Assembly (NCBI GenBank): GCA_023313575.1
Contig: JAJTTP010000063.1
Span: 1-13,083, forward strand
Origin: Eutypella sp. D-1
Taxonomy: Eukaryota; Ascomycota; Sordariomycetes; Xylariales; Diatrypaceae
Direction of reading: 5' to 3'
Length of the DNA stretch: 13,083 nucleotides
Of the stretch, positions 1 through 7,168 are shown in pieces (positions within the stretch are counted from its first letter, which is position 1; each line of letters opens with the position of its first letter). The position numbers and the translations under genes were made by a program. The notes under the pieces were generated by a model. The model did not search any database. It saw only the letters and a list, made by a program, of their open reading frames with translations, and had not been told where the DNA came from.

Positions 1-130
1 CAACGCATTCTTATGAACAACCCCTATTGTAGGTAAAGAAGCTTCCTTGGTAAAAACTCTTGAATATAATAAATATTTGTCTATAAAAAATAAAATAAGA
101 ATACCTAAACATAAATTAATAATAAAGTTT
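1..130 (-). mobile_element. cob intron F, 5' part of a group I intron with exon-fused ORF (partial)
   Basis: This is the 5' end of the next cob intron, cut by the window edge. The frame of the preceding exon (..DIVEF) runs on without a stop to base 1. It gives a hydrophobic start (LCLGILILFF) and then a polar stretch ending GVVHKNAL. An ORF fused to the upstream exon is the usual layout for fungal cob introns encoding homing endonucleases, but no LAGLIDADG or GIY-YIG motif lies in the visible part, so its class is open. The last exon base is U at 131. Neither the intron core nor the 3' end is in the window. Confidence 0.6.
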
Positions 131-187
131 ATGAACTCAACTATGTCCTGCCCTATTCAAGGAATAGCACTAATAAGGTTAGTAATA
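131..187 (-). CDS. cob: cytochrome b exon: ITNLISAIPWIGQDIVEF
   Basis: This exon encodes the conserved cytochrome b segment after the SLWGATV motif; TGA encodes the Trp of IPWIG. Cytochrome b is the quinol-oxidising membrane subunit of respiratory complex III in the inner mitochondrial membrane. The exon starts with the last base of a Val codon (GT|T split by intron E) and ends inside the Ile codon after VEF (AT|). It has no indel. The start is fixed by the intron E end (G at 188), and the end by the U that precedes a group I 5' splice site. The normal continuation WGGFSV is absent, so another intron begins here. Confidence 0.93.
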
Positions 188-190
188 CAA

Positions 191-216
191 AATTAACCAA
201 TGGCGGTTCTTAGGCA
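191..216 (-). repeat. Distal copy of intron 3'-domain hairpin motif
   Basis: On the minus strand this reads CTGCC, a short spacer, then CCATTGGTTAATT just before the intron G at 188. It is a near copy of the segment at 1649-1674 on the other side of the ORF. It probably forms the last stem before the 3' splice site. Confidence 0.5.
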
Positions 217-221
217 GTCGT

Positions 222-1622
222 CTATTTATAAGAATTTGATTTTAAAGAAGAGTAAACTTTTATTCTTTTTATACATTGAGCCACTACCAGCCCTTCTTTA
301 TTTTTTACAGGTTTACCATCATTTAAACGTTGAGTTACAGTATTATCACTAATATGTAAGAATTTAGCACATGAAATTCCATTAGTAAAATAATTAAAAG
401 AACCGTTTAAAAAATAAACTTTTATAATATAAGTAGATCGAATGTATTTTTTATTCGATATTATCATAGCTCTACCTTCAGAATCTATATGTATTAAAGG
501 TTCTGATTTAATTAAATTACTTAACACTGATTTAAAGGTTTCATCTAAAACTACAGGATTAGAATTAGTAGATAATCTATTATTATTCATAGTATTACCT
601 AATTTAATAATTAACTCTTTACCCTTATCAGTTAAATATTTACCTTCTAATATTAAAAAAGCTATGGTTTTAAAATCCAGATAATCCTGGAATTTTTTAG
701 TTCTAAATTCTATACTATCAAAATAAGGTATTAATATATTACAAATAAAATCTATTTGTGAGATTTCTAAAATAGAGAAAGGTTTTTGATTATTTTTTAC
801 TACCTTTTTATCATTAATGCTGATTAGTTTAGTAGTACTACCGAGTAAATAAGAATGTTCATCCAATAAGCTTAAAATAAATTCACGAATTCTCTCTAAA
901 ACTATTCTATTTACTGTAGTAGTAACAAGTGAAACACGTACAGACAAATCGTGTTTATTTAAATAAAATGACCCATCTCCTTCTAATAAACCTATTAAAT
1001 AGTTACCTGTAATTCTCACGCTATGATAATCAGGTAAAGAAAAATTCATTCTTTTAGTATTCATACCATCCTTTAACTCAATAATACTTGAATTAATCTC
1101 TAGTAAACTTAACTCATTATTCTTTAGGCTACGCAGAGATTTAAACATAAAAAAGCTTTTTTAAAATCTAAATAATCCAAATATTTGGTAGTGTTTAACG
1201 GAAATTTTTCAAATATAGGAATCAATACGGATTCAATATCGCTTAGTTGAGATATTGTAAAAACTAAAACCTCTCTTTCGGCATTTAATCTCCCGCAGCC
1301 TAAAGTATTTTTTATGAATTTCTAAAGTTTTTCTATCATCTCGATGTAAATAAATTCTAAATACGAATTCAAAACCTGACACTGCTCCTTTTTCATTTTT
1401 TCTTATTCTTATCAAAAATTAGACTCTGCTTCACAGAGGCCTACAAACCACTCAATAAACTCAGGACGTGATTTGAGTATTTCTTTATGGACACCTTCCA
1501 ATACCACATTTTTTCCACTATTAGGGCGACCTTGTAGCGAATAATTTGTGAAATAAATTTGAAAATATTTAGGTATAAAAAGTGATATTAAAAAGTAATA
1601 CAATAAACCTTTGTTTTAGCAT
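222..1622 (-). pseudogene. Two-domain LAGLIDADG homing endonuclease of intron E, frame broken by indels
   Basis: Homing endonucleases of this family cut an intronless allele and so spread their intron; some also act as splicing maturases. The N-terminal domain has the motif FIEWFVGLCEAESNF near 1412-1460, followed by LIRIRKNEKG, LGCGRLNAE and FEKFPLNTTKYLDYLDFKKAF. The second domain has YLIGLLEGDGSFYLN near 960-1000 and ends with a NUMOD1/helix-turn-helix-like tail (SCAKFLHISDNTVTQRLNDG). Three single-base shifts break it: a T run near 1410 one T short, an extra A near 1318, and a T run near 1152 one T short. Correcting each restores family sequence. The second half alone is open from 1148 to 222. 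The likely start is the ATG at 1620-1622 or an upstream non-ATG codon. Confidence 0.85.
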
Positions 1623-1648
1623 AAAAAGAAACCCAATCATCTATTATA

Positions 1649-1674
1649 ATTAACCATTAAACTATGGCAGTTAG
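1649..1674 (-). repeat. Proximal copy of intron 3'-domain hairpin motif
   Basis: On the minus strand this reads CTGCCATAG, TTTA, then ATGGTTAATT. The CCAT/ATGG arms form a hairpin, and the sequence resembles the true 3' end at 191-216. Intron D's ORF 1 shows similar wording (GCCATTGTTAACC..ATGGTTAATC at about 7195-7218), but there it is coding sequence. Confidence 0.5.
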
Positions 1675-1751
1675 TTCCTTTAGATGATTGAAAAATTTAC
1701 CTTTAAGGTGGAGGCGCGACTCTCCATATCATTAAATTTCTTTAATGTATT

Positions 1752-1890
1752 GGACTATATCTTCATTCTTCGCTTATTTTATCTCAAAGCGACACTTTAA
1801 GATGAGAGAAATAAAGAATGCACCACGTAAAGTCTCTGAAGATCCCACTCATAATTATTTAAATTACTTTGGTTTCCTGCTGATTGTCTT
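1752..1890 (-). ncRNA. Group I intron catalytic core (intron E)
   Basis: In minus-strand order the conserved elements are Q-like CAATCAGCAGGAAACC (about 1871-1889), R-like CAGAGACT (about 1831-1840) and S-like GAAGATATAGTCC (1752-1764). These form P3-P4, P7 and P7' of the ribozyme. The same three words occur in introns A and B. Confidence 0.9.
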
Positions 1891-1952
1891 ATTCCATATA
1901 AGAGTTTCCAGCATATAGTGGTGTTTTACTACAGCTATTACTTCGCTGTTCA

Positions 1953-1960
1953 ACTGTAGC
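1953..1960 (-). CDS. cob: 8-nt cob micro-exon (GCTACAGT; Ala-Thr-Val)
   Basis: The exon supplies GCT ACA GT, joining ..SLWG (ending GGT at 7611) to T|ATT ACT (..ITNL). This restores SLWGATVITNL, the conserved cytochrome b sequence. It is bounded upstream by an intron ending in G (1961) and downstream by a group I 5' site. All eight bases pair with the intron E guide GCTGTAGT at 1928-1935, including the U.G wobble at the splice site. Eight is not a multiple of three, so skipping it would break cob. Confidence 0.9.
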
Positions 1961-2117
1961 CAAGTCTTTAATTTACTTAATATAGCTAAAAACTAGCTTT
2001 TTCATGTTTAAATTAAGTAAACCTCGTACTTTATGCTTATATTATAAAAATAATTATAATTTAGTATAAAGCCTTCTGTCTCAATGTAGCAAGATATTAA
2101 TTTTATGTTGAGAAAAG

Positions 2118-2236
2118 ACTCCGACTGTACATTAAGCATCATTTTAGATACCCACTAGTGACCCAGTCTGTTGCGATATTTTACTCTACCGACGGTCTCT
2201 ATACTAAACAAATATATTTGACCGTTATCACTAGTA
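2118..2236 (-). ncRNA. Group I intron catalytic core, ID-like (intron D)
   Basis: In minus-strand order: TAGTGATAACGGTCAAA (Q/P4 region, about 2217-2236), CAACAGACTGGGT (R/P7, about 2161-2175), then TAATGTACAGTCGGAGT (S, about 2118-2134). It is clearly homologous to the core of intron C. Confidence 0.88.
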
Positions 2237-2301
2237 TTGCTGCAATATTCTGAAAAAAAAAGGAGTTCTAAGTGAATATTACCTCACTTAATTATGCAAC
2301 T

Positions 2302-2317
2302 ATGTATAACTAATAAA
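2302..2317 (+). repeat. Left 16-bp terminal inverted repeat
   Basis: The sequence ATGTATAACTAATAAA is the exact reverse complement of 5358-5373. The AT-rich intron side lies to its left and the nuclear-type gene to its right. Confidence 0.75.
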
Positions 2318-2652
2318 CCTAAAATCCAGACTGAATTCCATAACTCTCGTTTTTATATCTTCCATAACAACCCACTCACTGGATTCCTTCCAATACGAAA
2401 TCTCCGAACTAGCTCTCACACAATCCCCAGGGTTCTCCCTCAAATGCTGCTCTACAACCCCTTCGAGTTTTTGAGCAAGCGTTTTGATTTGAGGGCGATT
2501 ACGTATAATGGTTTGGGATGAAATCTTTTGAAGGGTTGGAGAACGTTTCGAATCTCGTTGTTTAAGATGTTCTCGAACTGATTTCGATCTACCGCTCAAC
2601 CGTCGTGGGCCATAGCGCCATTCAACGCCATTATGATGAAGATGAGGTCTCA

Positions 2653-2708
2653 CTAGTAAAACTTAATAAAACAATGTAAGTGTAATAAAGAAGAGAGGGG
2701 AAACATAC
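2653..2708 (-). other. Spliceosomal intron, 56 nt
   Basis: The 5' site is GAAG|GTATGT, a CTTAC branch-like word lies about 25 nt from the end, and the 3' site is TTTTACTAG|TG. Removal joins GAA G|TG AGA into an open frame (phase 1). Length and signals are typical for filamentous fungal nuclear genes and foreign to fungal mtDNA. Confidence 0.7.
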
Positions 2709-3059
2709 CTTCCCGGTTTGATAAGGGATTCACCGATGCATTCTTTCTATTCTGACCCTTGCTCAATTCCACGCCTATCTACATACAAGTTCGCAGTAGT
2801 AGAGCCGAGAGGATCTTCATCACTACTTGAGCCAAAACCTTCAGCTGAAGGTTTACTCAAAGAGGTTGTTGAATCATTCAAGTTGGCAATGAATTCAGCT
2901 GAACCCCTCTGATAGAAGTGGTTGAAAATGCGTCACCCTTCGGAGGAAAATCGTCATTCTCCCTCTTAGGACTCCGAGGTGTGGTAGGCACGGATAGATC
3001 TCGGGGTGTTGATTTGACCAAAACGGTAGGTACCCGGAACACAAGGAGGAAGATTCATG

Positions 3060-4308
3060 ATTAAAACAAGTACAGAAGATAGCTTGATAAACAATGAGGA
3101 TGCCTGCTTGATATGGTACTTTCAGAGTAAGGAGAAATGATGAAGCTTAAATAGATATAGGGAAGGAAAAATTTAATCATTCACGAACGATGACGCTTCA
3201 GAATGATGAATCATTATATCCCCATTTTTACGTATTCTTATCTAGGATCTAGATCTGCCAAGATTACCCTACCCCTCGTGTATGGCCAATAGCAATAGAT
3301 AAGCATAAACAAATCACATGGCAAAATCTACCATCCATCACACACCATATTCGATATACCTCATAATCATACCGCATAAACCCCTCAAGATCAACCTAAT
3401 CACCTCATCATTCATGAGTCACATGATAAATAATCTAGCAATCTTATTCGTGGTTTCATTTTGAATTGCTAGATCCATTCTGCTTATGACGATCATTGAG
3501 TCATAAAACAAGGATCTTTCAGGAAAACAGGTTGGCTTATCTAGGACCTAGATATGCCAAGACATCTTACATCTATATATATCCAATGAAAACTCTTTTT
3601 GGCATTTACTCACTATCTAATACGAGATCAACCTTGTCATATCCATACACTTCATTATTGCCGCTTACTCTCACACAAACCACCATCACATTGCCTATTC
3701 TACCAATAAAAGATGAAATGACGCATCCCTTACATACAAATCATACGATAAAGACCACTTGATAGATTTAGCTGCCTAATACGAGATGATCGTCGAGGTT
3801 TATTAGCATTAGTCACACTTGTTTCGGAGGAAGAAAAAGTGCGGATCATGACGCGTAATCCTCCTTGTCATCATGGATCAGGCGAATACTCTAGCCAATC
3901 ATTAACATTATTTCTCCTTTCAATTTAGCCACCTCCATATGCGGAGATCATTCCTAAACTAAACTTTTAGTCTTGTGATAGCTGATCAACCAATAGATTA
4001 ACCGAGATAAATGAAGATCCTCCTTAGCATTTCCCCACTATCAAATACGAGATCACATGCTGCTCACCTAGCCGCGAGCGCATATTCCTTGAACTACCTC
4101 GCATAAATCCCTCAATCTTCTAACCAATCATATTTATTATTTCCTTATCTCTTGTTTCATTTTTGATCATCTGCCCTCTTTACCTAATGACCATGAAATC
4201 ATGCAGATCCATAATGAGTCAAGGAAAGGAATCTCGGAGAACCCCGATACCTCAGATCTTGCTTAGAAATCCAACAGAATTTTACATGTGATATTCGAAA
4301 AAAAATAG
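3060..4308. other. Intergenic region between divergent genes, with diverged repeats
   Basis: I see no convincing gene. An 88-codon plus-strand frame at 3496-3762 has no recognisable features. The region carries imperfect direct repeats. CTTATCTAGG-CTAGAT-TGCCAAGA occurs at about 3237 and 3537. AATACGAGAT occurs at about 3619, 3778 and 4041. A CGCATAAA-CCCTCA block followed by a GTTTCATTTT block occurs at about 3371 and 4099. These suggest old tandem duplication of promoter-proximal DNA. Confidence 0.45.
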
Positions 4309-4316
4309 TATATAAG
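4309..4316 (+). promoter_or_regulatory. TATA box of the GNAT gene
   Basis: TATATAAG lies about 140 bp before the ATG, followed by an A/C-rich leader without upstream ATGs near the start. The placement fits an RNA polymerase II promoter. Confidence 0.45.
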
Positions 4317-4455
4317 TTGAAGCTACCTCGTATGGTTTTCTTTATCCTACTTCAATTTACAGAATTACAATTATCCAACATTCCAGACAAACACGATACT
4401 TCTTTAAGTAGACTCCAGATAATACATTACCTTACTTAGATCATCAACCCTCAAA

Positions 4456-5090
4456 ATGTCTTCTTATCCTACTATTGATATTCAGACCACTTACCCCATG
4501 ATTAATGATCAACTCGACCTACCTATTTATACCGACCGCCTTATCATTAGAGCATTACAAAGTTCGGATCTTCTGGCATATCACAGCCTCCTGACTGATA
4601 AAGGAGCTATGAGGAACGAGCCCTTATCCCCAGACCTCTCGTACACTGAAAATGTCTTCCCAACTCCGCCCGGCGAAGCGGCAGAAGATGATCTATGGTT
4701 GGGTATCTTCCTCAAAGAACCAAACAATAGGGAAGGGAACCTGATTGGTGACGGCGGGGTGTACTATTTACTTCTCAGCACTGAATGGCCAAATTTGAGC
4801 TATCGCATCAAAGAACAGTACTGGAACAGAGGATACGCCACTGAGTTCGTGAGGGCTTTCATGAGATTTTGGTGGAGAATCCCTCGTCACCGTCAACTTA
4901 AAACCTCACGATTCATCCAGCTACTCTGAATGCCCAGGACTCTCCTGACCAAGAGGTTAGAGAACGAGTGTATATATCCGTCACCCATGGGAATTCGGCA
5001 AATCAAAAGGTGTTGACCAAGGCAGGATTTGAGAAATTTGAAGGTATGGGGGAAGGAACCACTCATTGGCGACAAATCCGGGAAAACTAG
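4456..5090 (+). CDS. GNAT-family N-acetyltransferase (Acetyltransf_3 / RimJ-like), one frameshift
   Basis: The protein would transfer acetyl from acetyl-CoA to an amine; the substrate is unknown. After one correction it is about 211 residues, a normal length for the small fungal members. Landmarks are TDRLIIRALQSSDLLAYHSL (first strand and helix), LIGDGGVYYL (fourth strand), YWNRGYATEFVRAFMRFWW (motif A with the RGYA acetyl-CoA loop) and NSANQKVLTKAGFEKFEGM (motif B). The frame shifts in an A4 run at 4900-4903: adding one A joins PRHRQLK to ..HPATLNAQD and on to the stop at 5088-5090. The ATG has a good context (A at -3, after CCCTCAAA). There is no signal peptide. Strict standard-code use and a TATA box mark it as nuclear. 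Confidence 0.85.
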
Positions 5091-5357
5091 CACTTATGGA
5101 AATTACAAATTGGTTTTTTCATACGAATACGGAGAGTATAAAAGCAGATTGTCTTAGGTTCTAATTGAAGGGTAAAAAGATTAAGAAGGGATTCACGATA
5201 CGTATTATAAGATAGTATTCATTCCTTGACTAGTTTAGCCCCCTACTTTATCCCTAAAGAAATCACCCGGAGGATCAGGGTCAGAAGCATGCGACCCCAG
5301 CTCTGTTGGTTTACAGGAGACGGAGGTACAACACCTACTAGATGTCAATCATCCTGA
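5091..5357. other. Gene-free stretch after the acetyltransferase
   Basis: I see no ORF, tRNA or repeat of note. A GC-rich patch at about 5268-5335 (CCCGGAGGATCAGGG..CAGGAGACGGAGG) contrasts with the AT-rich intron that starts beyond 5373. Confidence 0.4.
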
Positions 5358-5373
5358 TTTATTAGTTATACAT
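5358..5373 (-). repeat. Right 16-bp terminal inverted repeat
   Basis: TTTATTAGTTATACAT is the perfect inverse of 2302-2317. Directly outside it the sequence becomes AT-rich intron D DNA, with a TTATTTTATAAAATAA palindrome at about 5411-5426. Confidence 0.75.
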
Positions 5374-5434
5374 TTGAGGCGATTTATATATTCTTTTTTT
5401 ACATAAGAAATTTATTTTATAAAATAAGTATGGT

Positions 5435-6237
5435 CTAGTTTAGTCTAATAGTGTCTTTATACCTTTTACTGTTTTTAAATAAGTCATTCATTATATTGAA
5501 TAAGTTTATAACAACTGACTGCATATAAAATAGTATCAGAAGCAGAAAAAAAGTTCACTACTTTTTGTGCATACGAAGTTAGCGGATCCGTTTTTGAATT
5601 AAAAATTAACTGATAGCAATTAGAAGAATCAACCTTTATATTAGGTTCTCTATTTGCAATCAATACACATTTCGCTTTAATAATATTGTAATTTTCAATA
5701 CCTTTTTGCTTAATTTGACAGAAAACAGAACCTATAGCTTTAAGACCAGAAGAACATTCGGCTATTGTAAAACCTGCCAATCAATAAGGAAAGGAACTTC
5801 AATTCAGGATTTATTGAACTGAAAAATTAGTAGGCGGAGCCTCGTAAAATTCACATTTTCCCAATGTACTATATTATTATCTATAATGTAATTAAATAGA
5901 GCTAATTGATTATACCTGTTAGCAGTTAAAAATTGTAAATCATATTCTTTAAAGGTATAATTACAGTAGTTAAATCCTTTTTTGTGCGAAGCGAACATTA
6001 ATCTTATTTTATTAACTGAATCCAAATTAGAAATAGAACCACACCTAAAACTTTAGTTAAATAAGTTAGAAGAGATACATCTATTGAATGTAATCTAATA
6101 ACTAAACGTGCTCTGATTGTACTCCTAGGAGTATTACCAGATTTATTATACTGTTTTTGAGGACCTATTTCAATATAACCATCACCATCAAAAAGACCCA
6201 GGACAAAACCTATTACAAAACTCCTAATAAAATCCAT
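5435..6237 (-). pseudogene. Second LAGLIDADG endonuclease ORF of intron D, frame broken
   Basis: It starts at an ATG 4 nt after the stop of the upstream ORF. The first motif is VLGLFDGDGYIEI, followed by a typical first domain (TIRARLVIRLHSIDVSLLTY, LTKVLGVG). The second domain begins WLAGFTIAECSSGLKA and continues to NCYQLIFNSK, YKLIQYNEWL and the end KRYKDTIRLN. The frame shifts near 6038-6040 (one G missing in GGG), near 5850, around 5780-5800 and near 5475. The second motif has Cys-Ser-Ser where Gly-Ser/Cys-Phe is usual. Its family differs from the upstream exon-fused ORF, so it may be the relic of a separate mobile ORF or of another intron. Confidence 0.75.
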
Positions 6238-6364
6238 AAACTTATTTATTCAACTTCGACTTAAGCTTACTCATCCTGACTGCACCTTGAGGGGTTAAAT
6301 GTTCTCCTGTATTTAGCATAGTTACAATTTCTTTTCACACATAAAAATGTAATAATTTATTTCC

Positions 6365-6431
6365 TGCGCCTCCTCTTCCCCTAATCCAAAGGATAAGGGG
6401 GACCGAAAAATTTACCGGAGGATAAGGGTCC
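6365..6431. repeat. GC-rich cluster inserted in LAGLIDADG domain 2
   Basis: The GC-rich patch has repeated GGATAAGGG words and short inverted repeats (TTTACCGG next to CCGAAAAAT). It sits between codons for NNYPL and GNKLLHFYVW, where family members read straight through. It looks like a mobile mitochondrial GC cluster. Confidence 0.6.
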
Positions 6432-6540
6432 TAAAGGATAATTATTAAAGTGGGGTAATATTGTATTACCCAGATCTGATCTCTTACTTACTCTAAAGTA
6501 ACTAGCCTGACCAGTTTTATGATTACTAATTAGTAGGGTT

Positions 6541-6632
6541 ATTTTTTTTATTCTTTTTATTCTATAGTATATTAAATTAAGAAATATTACAAAATTTAAG
6601 TGCCGGCTCATAAAAAGAATAAAAAAAAAAAA
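6541..6632. repeat. AT-rich hairpin inserted in LAGLIDADG domain 2
   Basis: The arms are about 19 bp (TTTTTTTTATTCTTTTTAT at 6542-6560 against 6610-6628), with a loop of about 50 nt. It lies between the coding blocks NRIQNFFGG and QASYFRVSK, within the variable loop of the domain. Confidence 0.6.
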
Positions 6633-6960
6633 TTCACCCACTAAACCTCCAAAGAAATTTTGAATTCTATTTAATAAAACAAACTCCTTTTCATGTTAAC
6701 TTTATAATAAGCTTGAAATTGTTTACTATTGGCACTTTCTGAGATATAAAATGAAGAATCACCATCAGAAAATCCTGTAACTCAATTAGGATCTAAGGGT
6801 AAATTTAAATTATTGCTCTCTAATGGGACTTATACGGCGGAGTACTCCACATTTGGAAAGTTTTATTTTAAACCAGGAGCAAGTCCATTATTAAGTCCGA
6901 TCTTCATCGAGACAATTTTAAGAGTGAAACGCCCCCTAATAAATTAGGCCATTAAAAACC

Positions 6961-7076
6961 CAAAAATCAATAAAAAACTAAAATCTAAATTCAATCTCTC
7001 AATTTTGTATAATACTTAAACCCCCGCTGTAAGAATGCAGCGGGGGTTTAAGATTTGATTTTTTATTGATTTTTAA
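6961..7076 (+). repeat. Hairpin element copy 1, with a nested GC hairpin
   Basis: Outer AT arms (AAAAATCAATAAAAAA at 6962-6977 against about 7059-7075) enclose a perfect 15-bp inner stem, CTTAAACCCCCGCTG (7015-7029 / 7038-7052) with an 8-nt loop. The spacer is shared with copy 2 at 10301-10380 in the opposite orientation. Copy 2 lacks the GC stem. Confidence 0.75.
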
Positions 7077-7080
7077 CCCT

Positions 7081-7168
7081 AGGCTTTTGCCTAACCTTCA
7101 GTTAGCTAAAGATAAGCCGAAGGCTAGCTTCGCTTATCCTGATCCCGAAGGGATATGGATCGGAAAAA
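7081..7168 (+). repeat. Double-hairpin / GC cluster
   Basis: Two adjacent hairpins: 7111-7138 (GATAAG-C-CGAAG, loop GCTAG, CTTCG-CTTATC) and 7141-7161 (GATCCC-GAA-GGGAT-..GGATC). A third small stem, CCTAA-TAAA-TTAGG, lies at 6935-6948 on the far side of element copy 1. Together they fill the roughly 250-bp insertion in LAGLIDADG ORF 1. The form matches the double-hairpin elements known from fungal mtDNA. Confidence 0.65.

Larger units (their letters stand above)
188..1952 (-). mobile_element. cob intron E, group I intron with downstream LAGLIDADG ORF
   Basis: The intron lies between the 8-nt micro-exon and the ITNL exon. Its guide sequence (minus-strand GCTGTAGT at 1928-1935) pairs with all eight bases of the micro-exon, with a U.G at the splice site. 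It ends in G at 188. The core (about 1752-1890) precedes the LAGLIDADG ORF (222-1622), so the ORF sits in the P9 / 3'-terminal domain. A P9-like segment is present on both sides of the ORF (see repeats). The core type matches introns A and B. Confidence 0.88.
2300..3059 (-). pseudogene. Unknown nuclear-type protein-coding gene with one spliceosomal intron, probably 3'-truncated
   Basis: I do not recognise the product. From the ATG at 3057-3059, exon 1 encodes a low-complexity polar region (VKSTPRDLSVPTTPRSPKRE, later EGFGSSSDEDPLGSTTANLY). After a 56-nt intron, exon 2 encodes a basic then helical region (EWRYGPRRLSGRSKSVREHL, TLAQKLEGVVEQHL, ESSEWVVMEDIKTRVMEFSL). Exon 1 stays in frame only after three one-base homopolymer corrections: G run 3033-3035, C run 2904-2907, C run 2756-2758 (plus-strand bases). 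The frame ends at a TAG (2300-2302) within the 16-bp inverted repeat, so the true C-terminus may be missing. TGA is not used as Trp. It lies divergent from the acetyltransferase gene, about 1.4 kb apart. Confidence 0.55.
2302..5373. mobile_element. 3.07-kb nuclear-like segment bounded by 16-bp perfect inverted repeats
   Basis: The segment differs from both flanks: less AT-rich, standard-code genes, a spliceosomal intron, a TATA box, and no group I features. Its outer edges are perfect 16-bp inverted repeats (2302-2317 and 5358-5373). I see no transposase, reverse transcriptase or clear target-site duplication. It may be captured nuclear DNA, a foldback-type insertion, or an assembly join. Confidence 0.5.

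Noticed and set aside
442..684. Plus-strand 80-codon ORF
   Set aside because: It is antisense to the second LAGLIDADG domain of intron E, has no features of its own, and every other mitochondrial gene here is on the minus strand.
1953..1960. Chance match to the missing ATV codons
   Set aside because: The 8-mer alone would be weak. However, it is in the right order and phase, is preceded by an intron-type G, and pairs over its full length with a guide close downstream at the head of a group I core. It is therefore kept as an exon.
2718..2912. Plus-strand 64-codon ORF
   Set aside because: It is antisense to exon 1 of the minus-strand gene, whose frame extends further and leads into a good spliceosomal intron.
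3496..3762. Plus-strand 88-codon ORF between the two nuclear-like genes
   Set aside because: Its Thr/Ser/Leu-rich composition resembles random translation, it overlaps the diverged direct repeats, and it has no recognisable motif.
4893..5093. Minus-strand ORF over the end of the acetyltransferase
   Set aside because: The plus frame encodes the conserved GNAT motif B (NQKVLTKAGF) across the same bases; the minus frame is a shadow.
2302..5373. DNA transposon with transposase
   Set aside because: The inverted repeats suggest it, but neither gene resembles a transposase and no target-site duplication is visible, so only a repeat-bounded segment is claimed.
7015..7052. Rho-independent terminator
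   Set aside because: The GC stem with flanking A/T has the look of one, but fungal mitochondria do not use such terminators. The stem is nested in a dispersed hairpin element and lies inside an intron ORF.
6961..7165. tRNA or other structured RNA gene
   Set aside because: The hairpins do not form a cloverleaf and have no TTCRA arm or anticodon loop; they fit mobile hairpin elements better.
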